Shown in pieces: positions 30,736 through 41,322 of a stretch of 64,000 nt of DNA. The first letter of the stretch is position 1. Every line of letters begins with the position of its first letter. The translations under genes were made by a program, and so were the position numbers. The notes under the pieces were generated by a model, which saw nothing but the letters and a program-made list of their open reading frames with translations, was not told the DNA's origin and made no database searches. The DNA comes from Ruminococcus sp. (GTDB lineage: Bacteria > Bacillota > Clostridia > Oscillospirales > Ruminococcaceae): contig JAJQEI010000024.1 of assembly GCA_021201755.1 (NCBI GenBank), positions 1 through 64,000 on the forward strand, given 5' to 3'.

Positions 30736-33700
30736 TTAATCTTCCGACTCTGACAACAATTCCAATAGCGCATCACGATTGATATTTCCGTCCAGAGAAG
30801 CACCGCCAGAAATCACTTGATCACTTAGCTCACGTTTTGCATTCTGTAAATCCACAATTCTCTCTTCAATCGTCCCTTTTGTCACAAGTTTTGTTACAAA
30901 TACCGTTTTGTCCTGTCCCATTCGATAGACACGGTCTGTCGCCTGATCTTCCGCTGCGGCATTCCACCACGGGTCGAAATGAATGACGTGATCTGCGGCA
31001 GTCAAATTTAATCCAGTTCCTTCTGCTTTTAGTGAAAGAAAAAAGACGTCATATGCGCCAGACTGAAACGCATTAACCATATCTCGCCGCTTTTCTTTTG
31101 AATCCTTTCCGGATAAATACAGACAATTTAGCCCATGGCGATTTGCCTCTTCTAAAAGTGCCTCCAGCATGGTCGTAAACTGTGAAAAAACAAGAGCGTG
31201 ATGTCCAGACTCCTTTAATCCACAAAGCAGCTCCATACAAGCGTCTACCTTGCCCGAACCTCCGTGATAATTTTCCAAATATAATTCCGGTGTACAGCAA
31301 AGCTGTCGCATTCGTGTTAAAGCTGCCAAAAGCTTAATCTGATCACGGCTGACATCTACATCCGTAGCGTTCAACAGTTGCTGGCGCATTTGCTGTTCTT
31401 GGGTGCGATAAAGCAAGCTCTGTTCTTTCGTCATCTCCACGTAATGTACATTCGTCACTTTTTCCGGCAGTTCTCGCAACACATCTTCCTTTTTACGCCT
31501 TAAAATGAACAGTGCAGTCATCCGCTGCAGCTGTGCCAATGCCATCTTGTCGCCGTCTAGAATTGGTTTCTCCATTTCCTTGCGAAATTGCAGATAACGA
31601 TAGAGGTAACCAGGCATAAGAAAATCGAAAACGCTCCAAATATCTACAAGTCGATTGGAAATCGGTGTGCCTGTCAGCGCAAAGCGATGCTTCGCTTGTA
31701 CGGTCTTTACCGCCTTTGCCGCCTGTGTTTCCGGATTTCGAATGTATTGTGCTTCATCCAAAATGCAGCAACCATATGTATGTACCTTATACAATTCCAC
31801 ATCCCGTCGAAATAGATCGTACGACGTAATGTACACATCTGCCAACTGTTCTATTTGGCTTCTTCGGGTATCTGCTGTGCCAGTGACGAGCTGTACACGC
31901 AGCGTCGGTGCAAACCGTTCTATTTCCGATTGCCAATTATACAACAACGACGCAGGGCAAACAACCAATGCTGTGGATTGCAAATATAACAGCAGCGTTA
32001 TTACCTGAATGGTCTTACCAAGTCCCATATCATCGGCTAAAATCCCACCTAATCCACAATCTGCAAGAGTTGCCATCCAACGAAACCCATCCTTTTGGTA
32101 GCTGTGCAAAGAAGCATTCAGTGTCTCCGGCACGTCATAATCGCTGTCACGATAATCTCGTATCGTACGAATTAACTTCTTAAAATCCGTAGAACGCTTC
32201 AAATCTATGTTTGCATTTTCATCGGTTAACAGGTCGTTGATATATTTGGCACGAAATTCCGGTACCTGACCGTGCGTTTTTCCATTCATTTCAACGGTAT
32301 GACACATCTCGGACAATACCGCAAGGCTGCCGTCCTCTAAGCTGAAAAAATCGCCGTTTTCCAATCTATAATACCGCTTTTTCAATTGGTATGCATGGAG
32401 CAGCTGTTCCATTTCCTCTTGAGATAGCTCCTCTGAATGAATGTCCACGTCCAGTAATCCACCAGCCAAGCGTAACCCTACCTGAACATTCGGTGTCTGT
32501 CGAATACGCATTGACTTTAAACTGTCTTCAACAAACACTTCGCCTTTTTCCCGCAGTGCATCCATACCTTGCTTCAAAAATAAAAATAGGGCGTCTTCAC
32601 TCATTATCTTTAAAATTTCTGGGTTGCTTGTCGTAGTGAAATACTGTAAAATTAATCCCTTTACTGGCTCTTCCAAATCAGAACAGCGATATTCTCCCGT
32701 ATGCACATAAAAAAGCGGATAATCTGCACTGCCATAACGCACCATCGGCTTCAAGCAAAGTGCGTCATCACGAGTCAAATAAAACGAAAATTCTGGTGTC
32801 TGTGGCATATACTTACTTAAGTCAACACGTTCCAGCTGAATATCCACATAGGGACTTAACATCGGCAGAACATTACCGCAAAAGCTGCGATAATCCTCTT
32901 TGCTCAAAAATTCTGTGACAAAATCTTCGTTATATCCTTTTATCGTTGCCAATCGAAAAAAGGGCAGTACCTTTTCTACAAAATCTTCGGTACAATGATA
33001 AATCGTATCCTCGTACAGATAATAGCCATGATCTGTCATGCAAAGTTCTTCAATACAGGGAATTTTCACCCATGCGCCTCGTCGTTTTTCAGCGGAAAGG
33101 CATAAATAAAGCGACGGATTCTCTTCAACAATCGGATAGGAGAGGTTATCTATGATAATTTCACCACCAGAATAAAGATGCAATACTTGTGAAATCTCAT
33201 CGTTCGAGCATCTTATCGATCGATACTGAAGCTGACAATTCCAATGGGAATCTATATCGTAAACCTGATCAAAGACCGCCTGCTCCAGAATTTTTAAAAT
33301 TCTCCTGCTCTCCTCATCAAACATTTCTAGTGTATGAACAAATTTCAACTGCTTTCCATATTGATAATCCACACCATTTAAAACATTATGCACCAGAAGT
33401 GCAATATCTTTTACCACATACATCCGATCTACACCGATTCTACAAGAAATCTTCCATTCGTTTCGAGAGCTTTTTACTCCTCTCGTCGTGCGCAGTTCAA
33501 TGTCTAAATGTACTGTACCCTTTTGAATGCCAGAGGAAATCTGATTATGAGAAGCAGCGTTATATAAATTCAACGCATTGGCAAGTGCGCTCGAAGTATC
33601 GCTTTTTTTCTTTTTCGCTTTTTCCGTTTTTTCTTCGACTTTTCCACGCATTGCCGCCGATTCCATTTCAATATATTCCAGTCCCAATGCAATGCAGTGT

Positions 33701-33996
33701 TTGCACATTCCGATATATTTTCGATATGCAGCACAATTGCACTTATAATCCTCGATTTCATAATCTGGATTTTCTGTATTCAATGTCAGAGAAACGTGAT
33801 AAAATTCTCGATAATTACCGCAGACTTTTCCAGAAATCACCAGCTGATTATCATCCGACCAATTCTGTTGCAATGCACTAACCGATTTTTTCAATTGTAA
33901 TTCCTCTCCGGAACAATAAAAACTCGTTCGATCGCAATTTTTACAAATCTCTTTTTTGTCAACATATTCATCCTTCACCTTTGCTTTTATTTCCAT
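30736..33996 (-). CDS. SNF2-family DEAD/DEAH helicase with N-terminal SWIM zinc finger
   Basis: ILADDMGLGKTIQVITLLL, ILDEAQYIRNP, GTGLNLTAADHVIHFDPWWNAAAEDQATDRVYRMGQ; CNCAAYRKYIGMCKHCIAL SWIM motif. Confidence 0.93.
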   Translation of the reverse strand: MEIKAKVKDEYVDKKEICKNCDRTSFYCSGEELQLKKSVSALQQNWSDDNQLVISGKVCGNYREFYHVSLTLNTENPDYEIEDYKCNCAAYRKYIGMCKHCIALGLEYIEMESAAMRGKVEEKTEKAKKKKSDTSSALANALNLYNAASHNQISSGIQKGTVHLDIELRTTRGVKSSRNEWKISCRIGVDRMYVVKDIALLVHNVLNGVDYQYGKQLKFVHTLEMFDEESRRILKILEQAVFDQVYDIDSHWNCQLQYRSIRCSNDEISQVLHLYSGGEIIIDNLSYPIVEENPSLYLCLSAEKRRGAWVKIPCIEELCMTDHGYYLYEDTIYHCTEDFVEKVLPFFRLATIKGYNEDFVTEFLSKEDYRSFCGNVLPMLSPYVDIQLERVDLSKYMPQTPEFSFYLTRDDALCLKPMVRYGSADYPLFYVHTGEYRCSDLEEPVKGLILQYFTTTSNPEILKIMSEDALFLFLKQGMDALREKGEVFVEDSLKSMRIRQTPNVQVGLRLAGGLLDVDIHSEELSQEEMEQLLHAYQLKKRYYRLENGDFFSLEDGSLAVLSEMCHTVEMNGKTHGQVPEFRAKYINDLLTDENANIDLKRSTDFKKLIRTIRDYRDSDYDVPETLNASLHSYQKDGFRWMATLADCGLGGILADDMGLGKTIQVITLLLYLQSTALVVCPASLLYNWQSEIERFAPTLRVQLVTGTADTRRSQIEQLADVYITSYDLFRRDVELYKVHTYGCCILDEAQYIRNPETQAAKAVKTVQAKHRFALTGTPISNRLVDIWSVFDFLMPGYLYRYLQFRKEMEKPILDGDKMALAQLQRMTALFILRRKKEDVLRELPEKVTNVHYVEMTKEQSLLYRTQEQQMRQQLLNATDVDVSRDQIKLLAALTRMRQLCCTPELYLENYHGGSGKVDACMELLCGLKESGHHALVFSQFTTMLEALLEEANRHGLNCLYLSGKDSKEKRRDMVNAFQSGAYDVFFLSLKAEGTGLNLTAADHVIHFDPWWNAAAEDQATDRVYRMGQDKTVFVTKLVTKGTIEERIVDLQNAKRELSDQVISGGASLDGNINRDALLELLSESED

Positions 33997-34384
33997 ATAA
34001 GTAATATTATAGCACAATCTCGTATATTTGGCAAGTACAATACAGGAAAAAGAACGGCAACAGCATTTACTTTTGAGAAGTAACAGAAGTGGGTATCAGA
34101 GCAACCCTAAACATTAATTTTTTCATACTAACACGTTTATACAAAACCTGCAAAACAAGATTCAACGCCATTTCGAATTATTTGTTTGAGTTTCTTTAAA
34201 GATAGAAGAAAGAAGTGCGGCTCGTGAATATTGTTCACTTTGAATAATAAACGCAATGAAACTCGACCATAATCCATACAATATGTAAAAAAACAACGGA
34301 TAAATTTGATTGACAAGGCAGCGATTTTTGTGATATTCTTATATGTACTACTATAATAATAAGTGGAAAGTTGGAAAACTCACG

Positions 34385-36160
34385 ATGCTGAAAGGTCTTT
34401 TATTTTTCATAAAATTTGCGTGGAAAGAGAAAAAATCTTATGTGATTTTAAACGCAGTCAATCAGTTGCTATCCGGATTATTGCCACTTCTAATTATTGC
34501 TATACCAGCATATGTCATCGATGAACTAATGGGACAGCAGAGAATTCCTGTAATTTTTACTTATGTAATTGTCTTAATTTGCATTATTTTTGTAAATAGT
34601 TGGATAGTACAGCATATCAATCTTTTAATTTTTACCCAGCGTGTCTATCTTGCTGCGTGCTTTGGTAAATATATGCATAAAAAGCTTGCCAACACTGATT
34701 TTTGCAATTTAGAAAAGCCAAGTTTTCATGAGATGTCCGATAAGGCAAAAAAATTTTTATATTGTGATGGTCGTGGATTCGCTTACGTTTTGGAAAGTAG
34801 CTTTGGTATTATCGGAAAAGTCATTACCTTGCTTGGAATTATCGTCATCATCTTCACAATGAGTGCATGGATTGTCATTCTCTTTTTCACAATGATTTTA
34901 ATCAGTGCATTTATCGATGCAAAGCTCAAGGAAAAGAACCACAAAATCTCCATGGAAGCCGTTTAGGTAGAACGCAGATGGAACTATTTTACAAGAATCC
35001 TTGAAGATCCCAGTTATTCAAAAGAGATTCGCATGAATGCTATGGACGATTGGCTATTGAACAAGGAAAGCACTCACGCACAAAAGGCAATTTCGTTTTA
35101 TCAAAAACGAAATCGATTTGCCTCCCTTTCTATTTTATTCAATTCCTTTACTGGATTATTGCAAAATGCAATTTCTTACGCTTATCTTGTCTATCAAGTC
35201 ATTATGAATATTATCACCATTGGACAATTCACGCTTTATCTTAACGCTGTTGCAACATTTTCTAGTGCTGTGAACGGTGTCTTGACCAGCATTGTTGATA
35301 TTAAAATTTATGGCTTATATTATAAAGCAATGGATCAGTATGTGCATATCCCAGAAACGCTGCGTGATAATAAAAAACTGCCTGTCCCCATGACAAACAG
35401 CGAAAATTATGTTATTACATTTCAGCACGTTTCGTTCCGCTATCCCGGACAAAAGGTTGATGCATTAAAAGACGTAAATGTCTCAATTCACGCCGGTACA
35501 AAACTATCTGTTGTCGGTGAAAACGGTGCGGGCAAGACAACCTTTGTGAAGCTATTATGTCGACTTTATGATCTGACAGAAGGGGAGATTCTTTTCAATG
35601 GTGTGAATATTCGAGACATCGATTATGACCAGTACATGGCGATTTTTTCAGCTGTATTTCAAGATTACAAATTATTTTCATTCTCCATACGTGACAATAT
35701 CGCTTTGAATCAAGGAAAATCCATTTCAAATCATCGAATCATGCAACTACTGCAAAAGGTGGGATTATCCGAAAAAATTGATAAGCTGCCCCAAGGCATA
35801 GACACGATTGTTTATAAGGAATTCAATAAAAACGGTTTTGAACCATCTGGCGGAGAAGCACAGAAATTAGCGATTGCCAGAGCCATTGCCAGAGATTCGA
35901 AAATCGTGATTCTGGATGAGCCGCTTGCTGCACTTGACCCAAAAGCAAAGTATGAAATTTTTGAACAATTTGCAGATCTTGTCGGGCAAAAGACGGCAAT
36001 TTACATTTCGCATCGACTGTCATCCAGCAAAGCTTGCGATTCGATTCTTGTTTTTCAAAACGGTAGAATCATTGAATCCGGTACACATGATGACCTCATG
36101 CACCTCGGTGGAAAATACGCCGAGCTTTTCGCTTTGCAAGCGAATCTATATCTAGATTAA
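34385..36160 (+). pseudogene. ABC exporter (fused TMD-NBD), interrupted by in-frame TAG at 34964-34966
   Basis: ORFs 34343..34966 and 35033..36160 share a frame: ...KNHKISMEAV*VERRWNYFTRILEDPSYSKEIRMNAMDDWLL...; Walker A GENGAGKTT, SGGEAQKLAIARA, ILDEPLAALDP. Confidence 0.82.
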
Positions 36161-36338
36161 GACAAGAACAACACTAATAACCCAGTAAAAATTCAAAAAT
36201 GAATATCATATTCGCATTGGCAAATTTATATTTGATTAACAGAAGATCTTTGACAGCTTGATCTCGTGCACTTCTGCAAGTCTGATTTTGTCAATAATAG
36301 TTGGCACATTTTTTGGCACGAATTTGTATTGGTATCGC

Positions 36339-36806
36339 CTAAATTCTTTTATGCTTCTTATGATAATTAAATGCACAAATTATTCTAGTTGTCCAAACAA
36401 GTAGCAAAAAGGTTAGTATAATGAGTAAAATAAAAAAGACATATATACTACTGTATGAATTCGTAACATAAAACCAATTTTTGCAGATTCGTCGATTATA
36501 ATATTTTTCAAAAATAGCAGGTAATTGATCCTCGAGTTGATAAATAATCATTCTATATTCAGATTCGGTAGAAGGATAGTAGTAGGAATTGGATAGTGAA
36601 AAGGACACATACATTATTTCGTTGTAGATATTTGAATCTATCAAATCTACCCGACACGTCTGAAACAATGATTGTTGTATGTTTTGGAGTTGATCATCAA
36701 CCGATCCTTTTAATTTGATTTCGGAAGCTTCAGTAAATTGTTCTTTTTGATCCCAAAAAACACCTGTATAATAAAAACTAGAGTTTGGAAACCAAATACA
36801 GAGCAA
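36339..36806 (-). CDS. hypothetical membrane-anchored protein
   Basis: 155-aa ORF with C-terminal TM; start codon uncertain. Confidence 0.35.
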   Translation of the reverse strand: MLCIWFPNSSFYYTGVFWDQKEQFTEASEIKLKGSVDDQLQNIQQSLFQTCRVDLIDSNIYNEIMYVSFSLSNSYYYPSTESEYRMIIYQLEDQLPAIFEKYYNRRICKNWFYVTNSYSSIYVFFILLIILTFLLLVWTTRIICAFNYHKKHKRI

Positions 36807-37440
36807 AAAATGAAAATCGGGAGCAAAAAAATAGAAAGAAAAAAATAAATAAATCAGCTTTATTTCTTCTCGATATCGCTTTCAAAATATTCGAACCCTT
36901 TCATTACGCTATCAATATCATCTTCATCTTTCAATTGATAGTTTTTTGATAACAAAAACTATATTTCCTCCAGCAATTAGAATTTGTTCCAAAAAGCCAA
37001 TCATTATCACATCATCAATTGTTCGAGAAAATCTGCTATAATTATACTATGTTTCTTTCAAAATGTAAAGCACTTTTGTAAGATTTCTAGATAAAAATTC
37101 GAAACGTTTCCTCTAATCTTCTATTTTATTATACTACGAAATGTCCATAACCGAACTTACATTTTAAAAAACCATGATACAATAAACAGTAGAAAAATAG
37201 GAAGGCAGAAGGAAATTGGAGGGATTCAGTTCCAGTTGGATAAGGTATTGGAATCAGAATGTAATTGTATTATTGTGAGATATAAGTGGAAGATATTATG
37301 CAGAATATAATTCACGAGTGTATTTGTGTACTCTTTATTTTTGACATATCTTTGGTTCATCATAAAATACACTTGATTTTTTTGCAATGATATGATATAA
37401 TAATTTTTAGTAAAGCTATTCGCAGAAAGAAGGTATTATC

Positions 37441-37818
37441 ATGCTAGGATCCGGAAGACCAGGTGGTCCGCCTGGTGGTGGGCGCAGAGGCGGTGGATTC
37501 GGTGGGTCTCCACCCCCAAGACATCACCATACACCTCCACCTCCAAGACCACATCATGCCCCTCCCCCACCGAGAAGATCCTTGGGTGGTGGCTTAATGG
37601 GTGCCTTAATTGGTGGTGCAATTGCATCTGCTGCTGCTTCGGCATCTTATAAAAACAGTCAAAACGAAACAACGACAACATCATCACAGCAAACCACTTC
37701 ACAGCAAGCGGCACAGCCCACAGAACGCTATTACAACAACTGTCCAAACTGTGGTGCACCTGGAAATGGTACGAGATTTTGTTCTTATTGTGGCACAAAA
37801 TTGACATACACGGACTAA
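37441..37818 (+). CDS. Gly/Pro/His-rich low-complexity protein with C-terminal zinc ribbon
   Basis: MLGSGRPGGPPGGGRRGGGFGGSPPPRHHHTPPPPRPHHAPPPPRR...GGGLMGALIGGAIASAAASA...CPNCGAPGNGTRFCSYCGTKL; promoter and RBS upstream, terminator downstream. Confidence 0.75.
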   Translation: MLGSGRPGGPPGGGRRGGGFGGSPPPRHHHTPPPPRPHHAPPPPRRSLGGGLMGALIGGAIASAAASASYKNSQNETTTTSSQQTTSQQAAQPTERYYNNCPNCGAPGNGTRFCSYCGTKLTYTD

Positions 37819-37840
37819 CGTCGTGAGACATGAACACCAA

Positions 37841-37884
37841 AAAAGACTACAACGGTTCATTATGAACCGTTGTAGTCTTTTTAT
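37841..37884. terminator. intrinsic terminator
   Basis: AAAAGACTACAACGGTTCA TTA TGAACCGTTGTAGTCTTTTTA, 19-bp stem. Confidence 0.9.
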
Positions 37885-37921
37885 TTTTTTACTATCGATC
37901 TATCGATATTTTTCAACAAAA

Positions 37922-39979
37922 TTATTCGAACGCTAATGCAATGACTTCTGTCATCAAATTTGCCGGAAGCTGCTCATAACGCACCGGTTCTAACGTGAAA
38001 GTTCCTTCCCCTTGCGTCATCTGACGCAAAGTCATAGCAAAATCCGCCATTTCTCGCATAGGCACTTCTGCCTGTATGGTCGTCATGCCTTCTTCATTTT
38101 CTGTCGGATTCATGCCCATCACTCTACCACGACGTTTGTTCAAATCGCCCATAATATCGCCAGTCTGCCGATCGGGAACAGATACGTTTAACGTGCCAAT
38201 CGGTTCCAACAGCGTCGGCTCAGCTTGTTTCATGCCCTCTTTATATGCAATCGATGCAGCTGTTTTAAATGCCATTTCCGAGGAATCTACTGGATGATAA
38301 GAACCGTCTACCAGAATCGCCTTGACGCCAACGACAGGGAATCCCGCCAACACGCCTTTCATCACTGACTCCTGCAAGCCTTTTTCTACTGCTGGGAAAA
38401 AGTTTTTGGGTACAGTACCACCAAATACTCTCTCTTCAAATACCAAATCATCCGAAGGATATGGTTCAAATTCAATCCACACATCGCCATACTGACCATG
38501 CCCACCGGACTGCTTTTTGTGTTTGCCTTGTACCTTGACTTTTTTTCGGATGGTTTCCCGATAAGCAATTTTCGGTACACTTAGTGCAACATCTACACCA
38601 AAATCATATTTCAATTTAGAAACAACAGCACTTAAGTGCTGTTCGCCCAAACCAGACAACAGCATTTCGTTGGTCAAAGGATTTTGCTGATAAGACAGCG
38701 TCTGATCCTCTTCTAACAGCTTCTGTACGGCTGATGCAATCTTGCTTTCATCTCCTCTCGATGACGGTCGAACTGCCATAGAATAACAAGGATGCGGATA
38801 TTGGAATCTTGGCATTGAAACAAGGCGAGAGGAATCACAAAGCGTATCACCAGTATTGGCAGTGAGCTTTGTCGTTGCTACCAGATCTCCAGCTTCTGCA
38901 ATCGTCACTTCCTGCTGTTTTTTTCCACAGAGGAGCAATAGTTTTCCAATCTTTTCCGTTGCCCCATTGGCGGTATTCACTAGTTCTGCACCGGACTTTA
39001 AAGTGCCGGAAATCACACGCATCATGGAAAGTTTCCCAACAAATGGATCTGCCAACGTCTGATAAATCTGAACACAAACCGGCTCTGCATTGGACGCATG
39101 AAGGAGAATCGGCTCGCCATTCGGATCTTCTGCTAAAATTTCGTCTGTCTCATCCGTTGTCGGGGCTAATAATTCCAACTCCTTACAGAGCATATCAATA
39201 CCCTCAAGATTCTGCGCCGATACACAAGCTACCGGTGTAATTGTGCCATCTTTCATCCCCTTATGAATCCCGTCTACTCGTTCTTTCTTCGTAAACTCCT
39301 CACCAGAAAAGAATTTTTCAAACAGTTCTTCATCAGTCTCCGCAATTGCTTCAGAAAAAGCCTGAATCAACCCATCTACTCGATAACTCAGCTTTTCCGA
39401 CAAATCCGACGTAGGCATGGGAATTTCTTCCGCTTTTCCTGCTTCGTTGTAGCGATACGCTTTCATCTCAATTAAGTTGATATAAGAATCTACTTTGCGA
39501 TCTACAATAACCGGTACAACAACCGGACAAACCGACGGACCGAACTCTGATTTCAATTCCGTCAGAACATTATAAAAGATTGCATTGTCATCGTCCAGCT
39601 TGGTTACAACAAACATTCGGGGCTTTCCTGCTGCCGCACGATATGCTTTTTTGGTACCTACCCGAACGCCCGATTTTCCAGAAACGGTAATCATTACACA
39701 ATCTGCCGCAGCAATGCCTTGAATCATGGCTCCAGCAAAATCGAACATTCCAGGCGTATCTAACAGATTGATTTTTTGATCGTTCCACATAATACTGCCA
39801 ACTGCCGTATAAACAGAAGAATGCCGCCGCATTTCTTCAGCGGTATAGTCTGAAACAGTGTTGCCACTCTGTACGGTACCCATTCGTTCGATTCTGCCAC
39901 CCTGATACAACAACGCTTCCATGAGGGTGGTTTTTCCTGTGCCGGCATGACCAGCCAATGCAATGTTTTTTGTTATCAT
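37922..39979 (-). CDS. elongation factor G-like GTPase (EF-G2 type)
   Basis: ITKNIALAGHAGTGKTTLMEALL, INLLDTPGMFDF, VVTKLD; C-terminal EF-G domains (PVGVKAILVDGSYHPVDSSEMAFKTAAS). Confidence 0.9.
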   Translation of the reverse strand: MITKNIALAGHAGTGKTTLMEALLYQGGRIERMGTVQSGNTVSDYTAEEMRRHSSVYTAVGSIMWNDQKINLLDTPGMFDFAGAMIQGIAAADCVMITVSGKSGVRVGTKKAYRAAAGKPRMFVVTKLDDDNAIFYNVLTELKSEFGPSVCPVVVPVIVDRKVDSYINLIEMKAYRYNEAGKAEEIPMPTSDLSEKLSYRVDGLIQAFSEAIAETDEELFEKFFSGEEFTKKERVDGIHKGMKDGTITPVACVSAQNLEGIDMLCKELELLAPTTDETDEILAEDPNGEPILLHASNAEPVCVQIYQTLADPFVGKLSMMRVISGTLKSGAELVNTANGATEKIGKLLLLCGKKQQEVTIAEAGDLVATTKLTANTGDTLCDSSRLVSMPRFQYPHPCYSMAVRPSSRGDESKIASAVQKLLEEDQTLSYQQNPLTNEMLLSGLGEQHLSAVVSKLKYDFGVDVALSVPKIAYRETIRKKVKVQGKHKKQSGGHGQYGDVWIEFEPYPSDDLVFEERVFGGTVPKNFFPAVEKGLQESVMKGVLAGFPVVGVKAILVDGSYHPVDSSEMAFKTAASIAYKEGMKQAEPTLLEPIGTLNVSVPDRQTGDIMGDLNKRRGRVMGMNPTENEEGMTTIQAEVPMREMADFAMTLRQMTQGEGTFTLEPVRYEQLPANLMTEVIALAFE

Positions 39980-40357
39980 AAGTATTCGCTCCGTTCTACA
40001 GGGAATCATCTATCCCTGAATTGAATTTTAAAAAGTGAGAAATTATTTTTCCTTATTTTGAAAACATTCCTCTTTTCGTATGCAGTCATGTTGACCAATA
40101 ATCTTCAACATAGTAATTATAATTATAGCACATTTGTTCTGCGTTTGCAAGCTTTTTTTCAAAAAAATTGCAAACTTTCTTTTGAAACGTCTATTGAATT
40201 TGTCAAAATGCCTATAATTTCTTTTCAAAAACGTGATAAGTACCACTGTCATCTATATGTTAGTATGTCTATGTCATGTGGTGTTGCCCTGAGGCTTATT
40301 ACAAACTAGAATAGCTTGTTATAATTTTTTTGCATAATTCAGAATGTCAATCATGAC

Positions 40358-40386
40358 TTGCAATCCGAAACGAAATATGATATAAT
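40358..40386 (+). promoter_or_regulatory. promoter of the DUF4430/ECF operon
   Basis: TTGCAA-17-TATAAT. Confidence 0.6.
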
Positions 40387-40418
40387 AAAAAAAATATAAT
40401 GAAAAAGAGGTTATTGTT

Positions 40419-41312
40419 ATGAAAAAAACACTTGCGTTCTTCGCAGCACTGGCACTGATCAATACAATTGGAGCAACAACTGCTTTTGCAGAAGATTCTG
40501 TTGAAGTCTATGTGACAATCGCTGATGAAAACGGTTCGCTGGTTTTAGCACAGGAAGCTGTTACAGTTACAGATATCAACGGCGATGGGGCACTGACGAT
40601 CAATGACGCCCTGTACACGGCACATGAAGAATACTATGACGGTGGTGCAGAAGCCGGCTACCTTTCGGTGGTGAGCGACTATGGACTTTCTCTCGATACC
40701 CTTTGGGGTGTTACCAATGGGGGCAGTTATGGCTACTATGTCAACAATAATGCTGCCTGGAGTCTGGAAGATACCATCACAGACGGTGACTATATCAATG
40801 CATTTATTTACACAGATCTGATAAGCTGGTCGGATACTTATTGTTATTTCGACGTGAACACGGCAGAAGCAGAAATCGGAGATACACTGACGCTTACACT
40901 TTCCGCCTATGGATATGATGCAGACTGGAATACAGTGGTGCTCCCGGTAGAAGATGCGATCATTACAATAGATGGTGAAGAAACTGACATTGTCACAGAT
41001 GAAAACGGTACGGCAATATTGACATTGGATACTAGCGGCACACATATCATCAGTGCTGTGTCTGCGTCACAAATTCTTGTGCCACCAGTTTGTACGATAA
41101 CTGTGAATGGCACAGAAGATACAACTACAACTGTTGCAATATCCACTGCCACAACAAAGGCTGCATCATCTTCCAACAATTCTAGCAATTCCACTAACTC
41201 CAGCAGCAGCGTCTCGTCTTCTCCGAATACTGGTGACACAGGCATTGCTATTTGCATTGGAACAGGTGTTGTAGCACTTTGCGGTCTGTTCCTGACAAAG
41301 CGGAAAAAATAA
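40419..41312 (+). CDS. secreted, sortase-anchored-like DUF4430 (transcobalamin beta-domain-like) protein
   Basis: Signal peptide; DTLWGVTNGGSYGYYVNNNAAWSLEDTITDGDYINAFIYTD; C-terminal SPNTGD-hydrophobic-KRKK sorting signal. Confidence 0.7.
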   Translation: MKKTLAFFAALALINTIGATTAFAEDSVEVYVTIADENGSLVLAQEAVTVTDINGDGALTINDALYTAHEEYYDGGAEAGYLSVVSDYGLSLDTLWGVTNGGSYGYYVNNNAAWSLEDTITDGDYINAFIYTDLISWSDTYCYFDVNTAEAEIGDTLTLTLSAYGYDADWNTVVLPVEDAIITIDGEETDIVTDENGTAILTLDTSGTHIISAVSASQILVPPVCTITVNGTEDTTTTVAISTATTKAASSSNNSSNSTNSSSSVSSSPNTGDTGIAICIGTGVVALCGLFLTKRKK

Positions 41313-41322
41313 TCGGAATCCC

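Noticed and set aside
37439-37840. 133-aa minus-strand ORF over the Gly/Pro/His-rich gene
   Set aside because: Mirror of a repetitive GC-rich coding region; the plus-strand gene has promoter, RBS, zinc ribbon and terminator.
40200-40418. Cobalamin riboswitch upstream of the DUF4430/ECF operon
   Set aside because: Leader after the inferred promoter is only about 25 nt and no B12-box sequence was seen; the corrinoid hypothesis therefore rests on protein families only.
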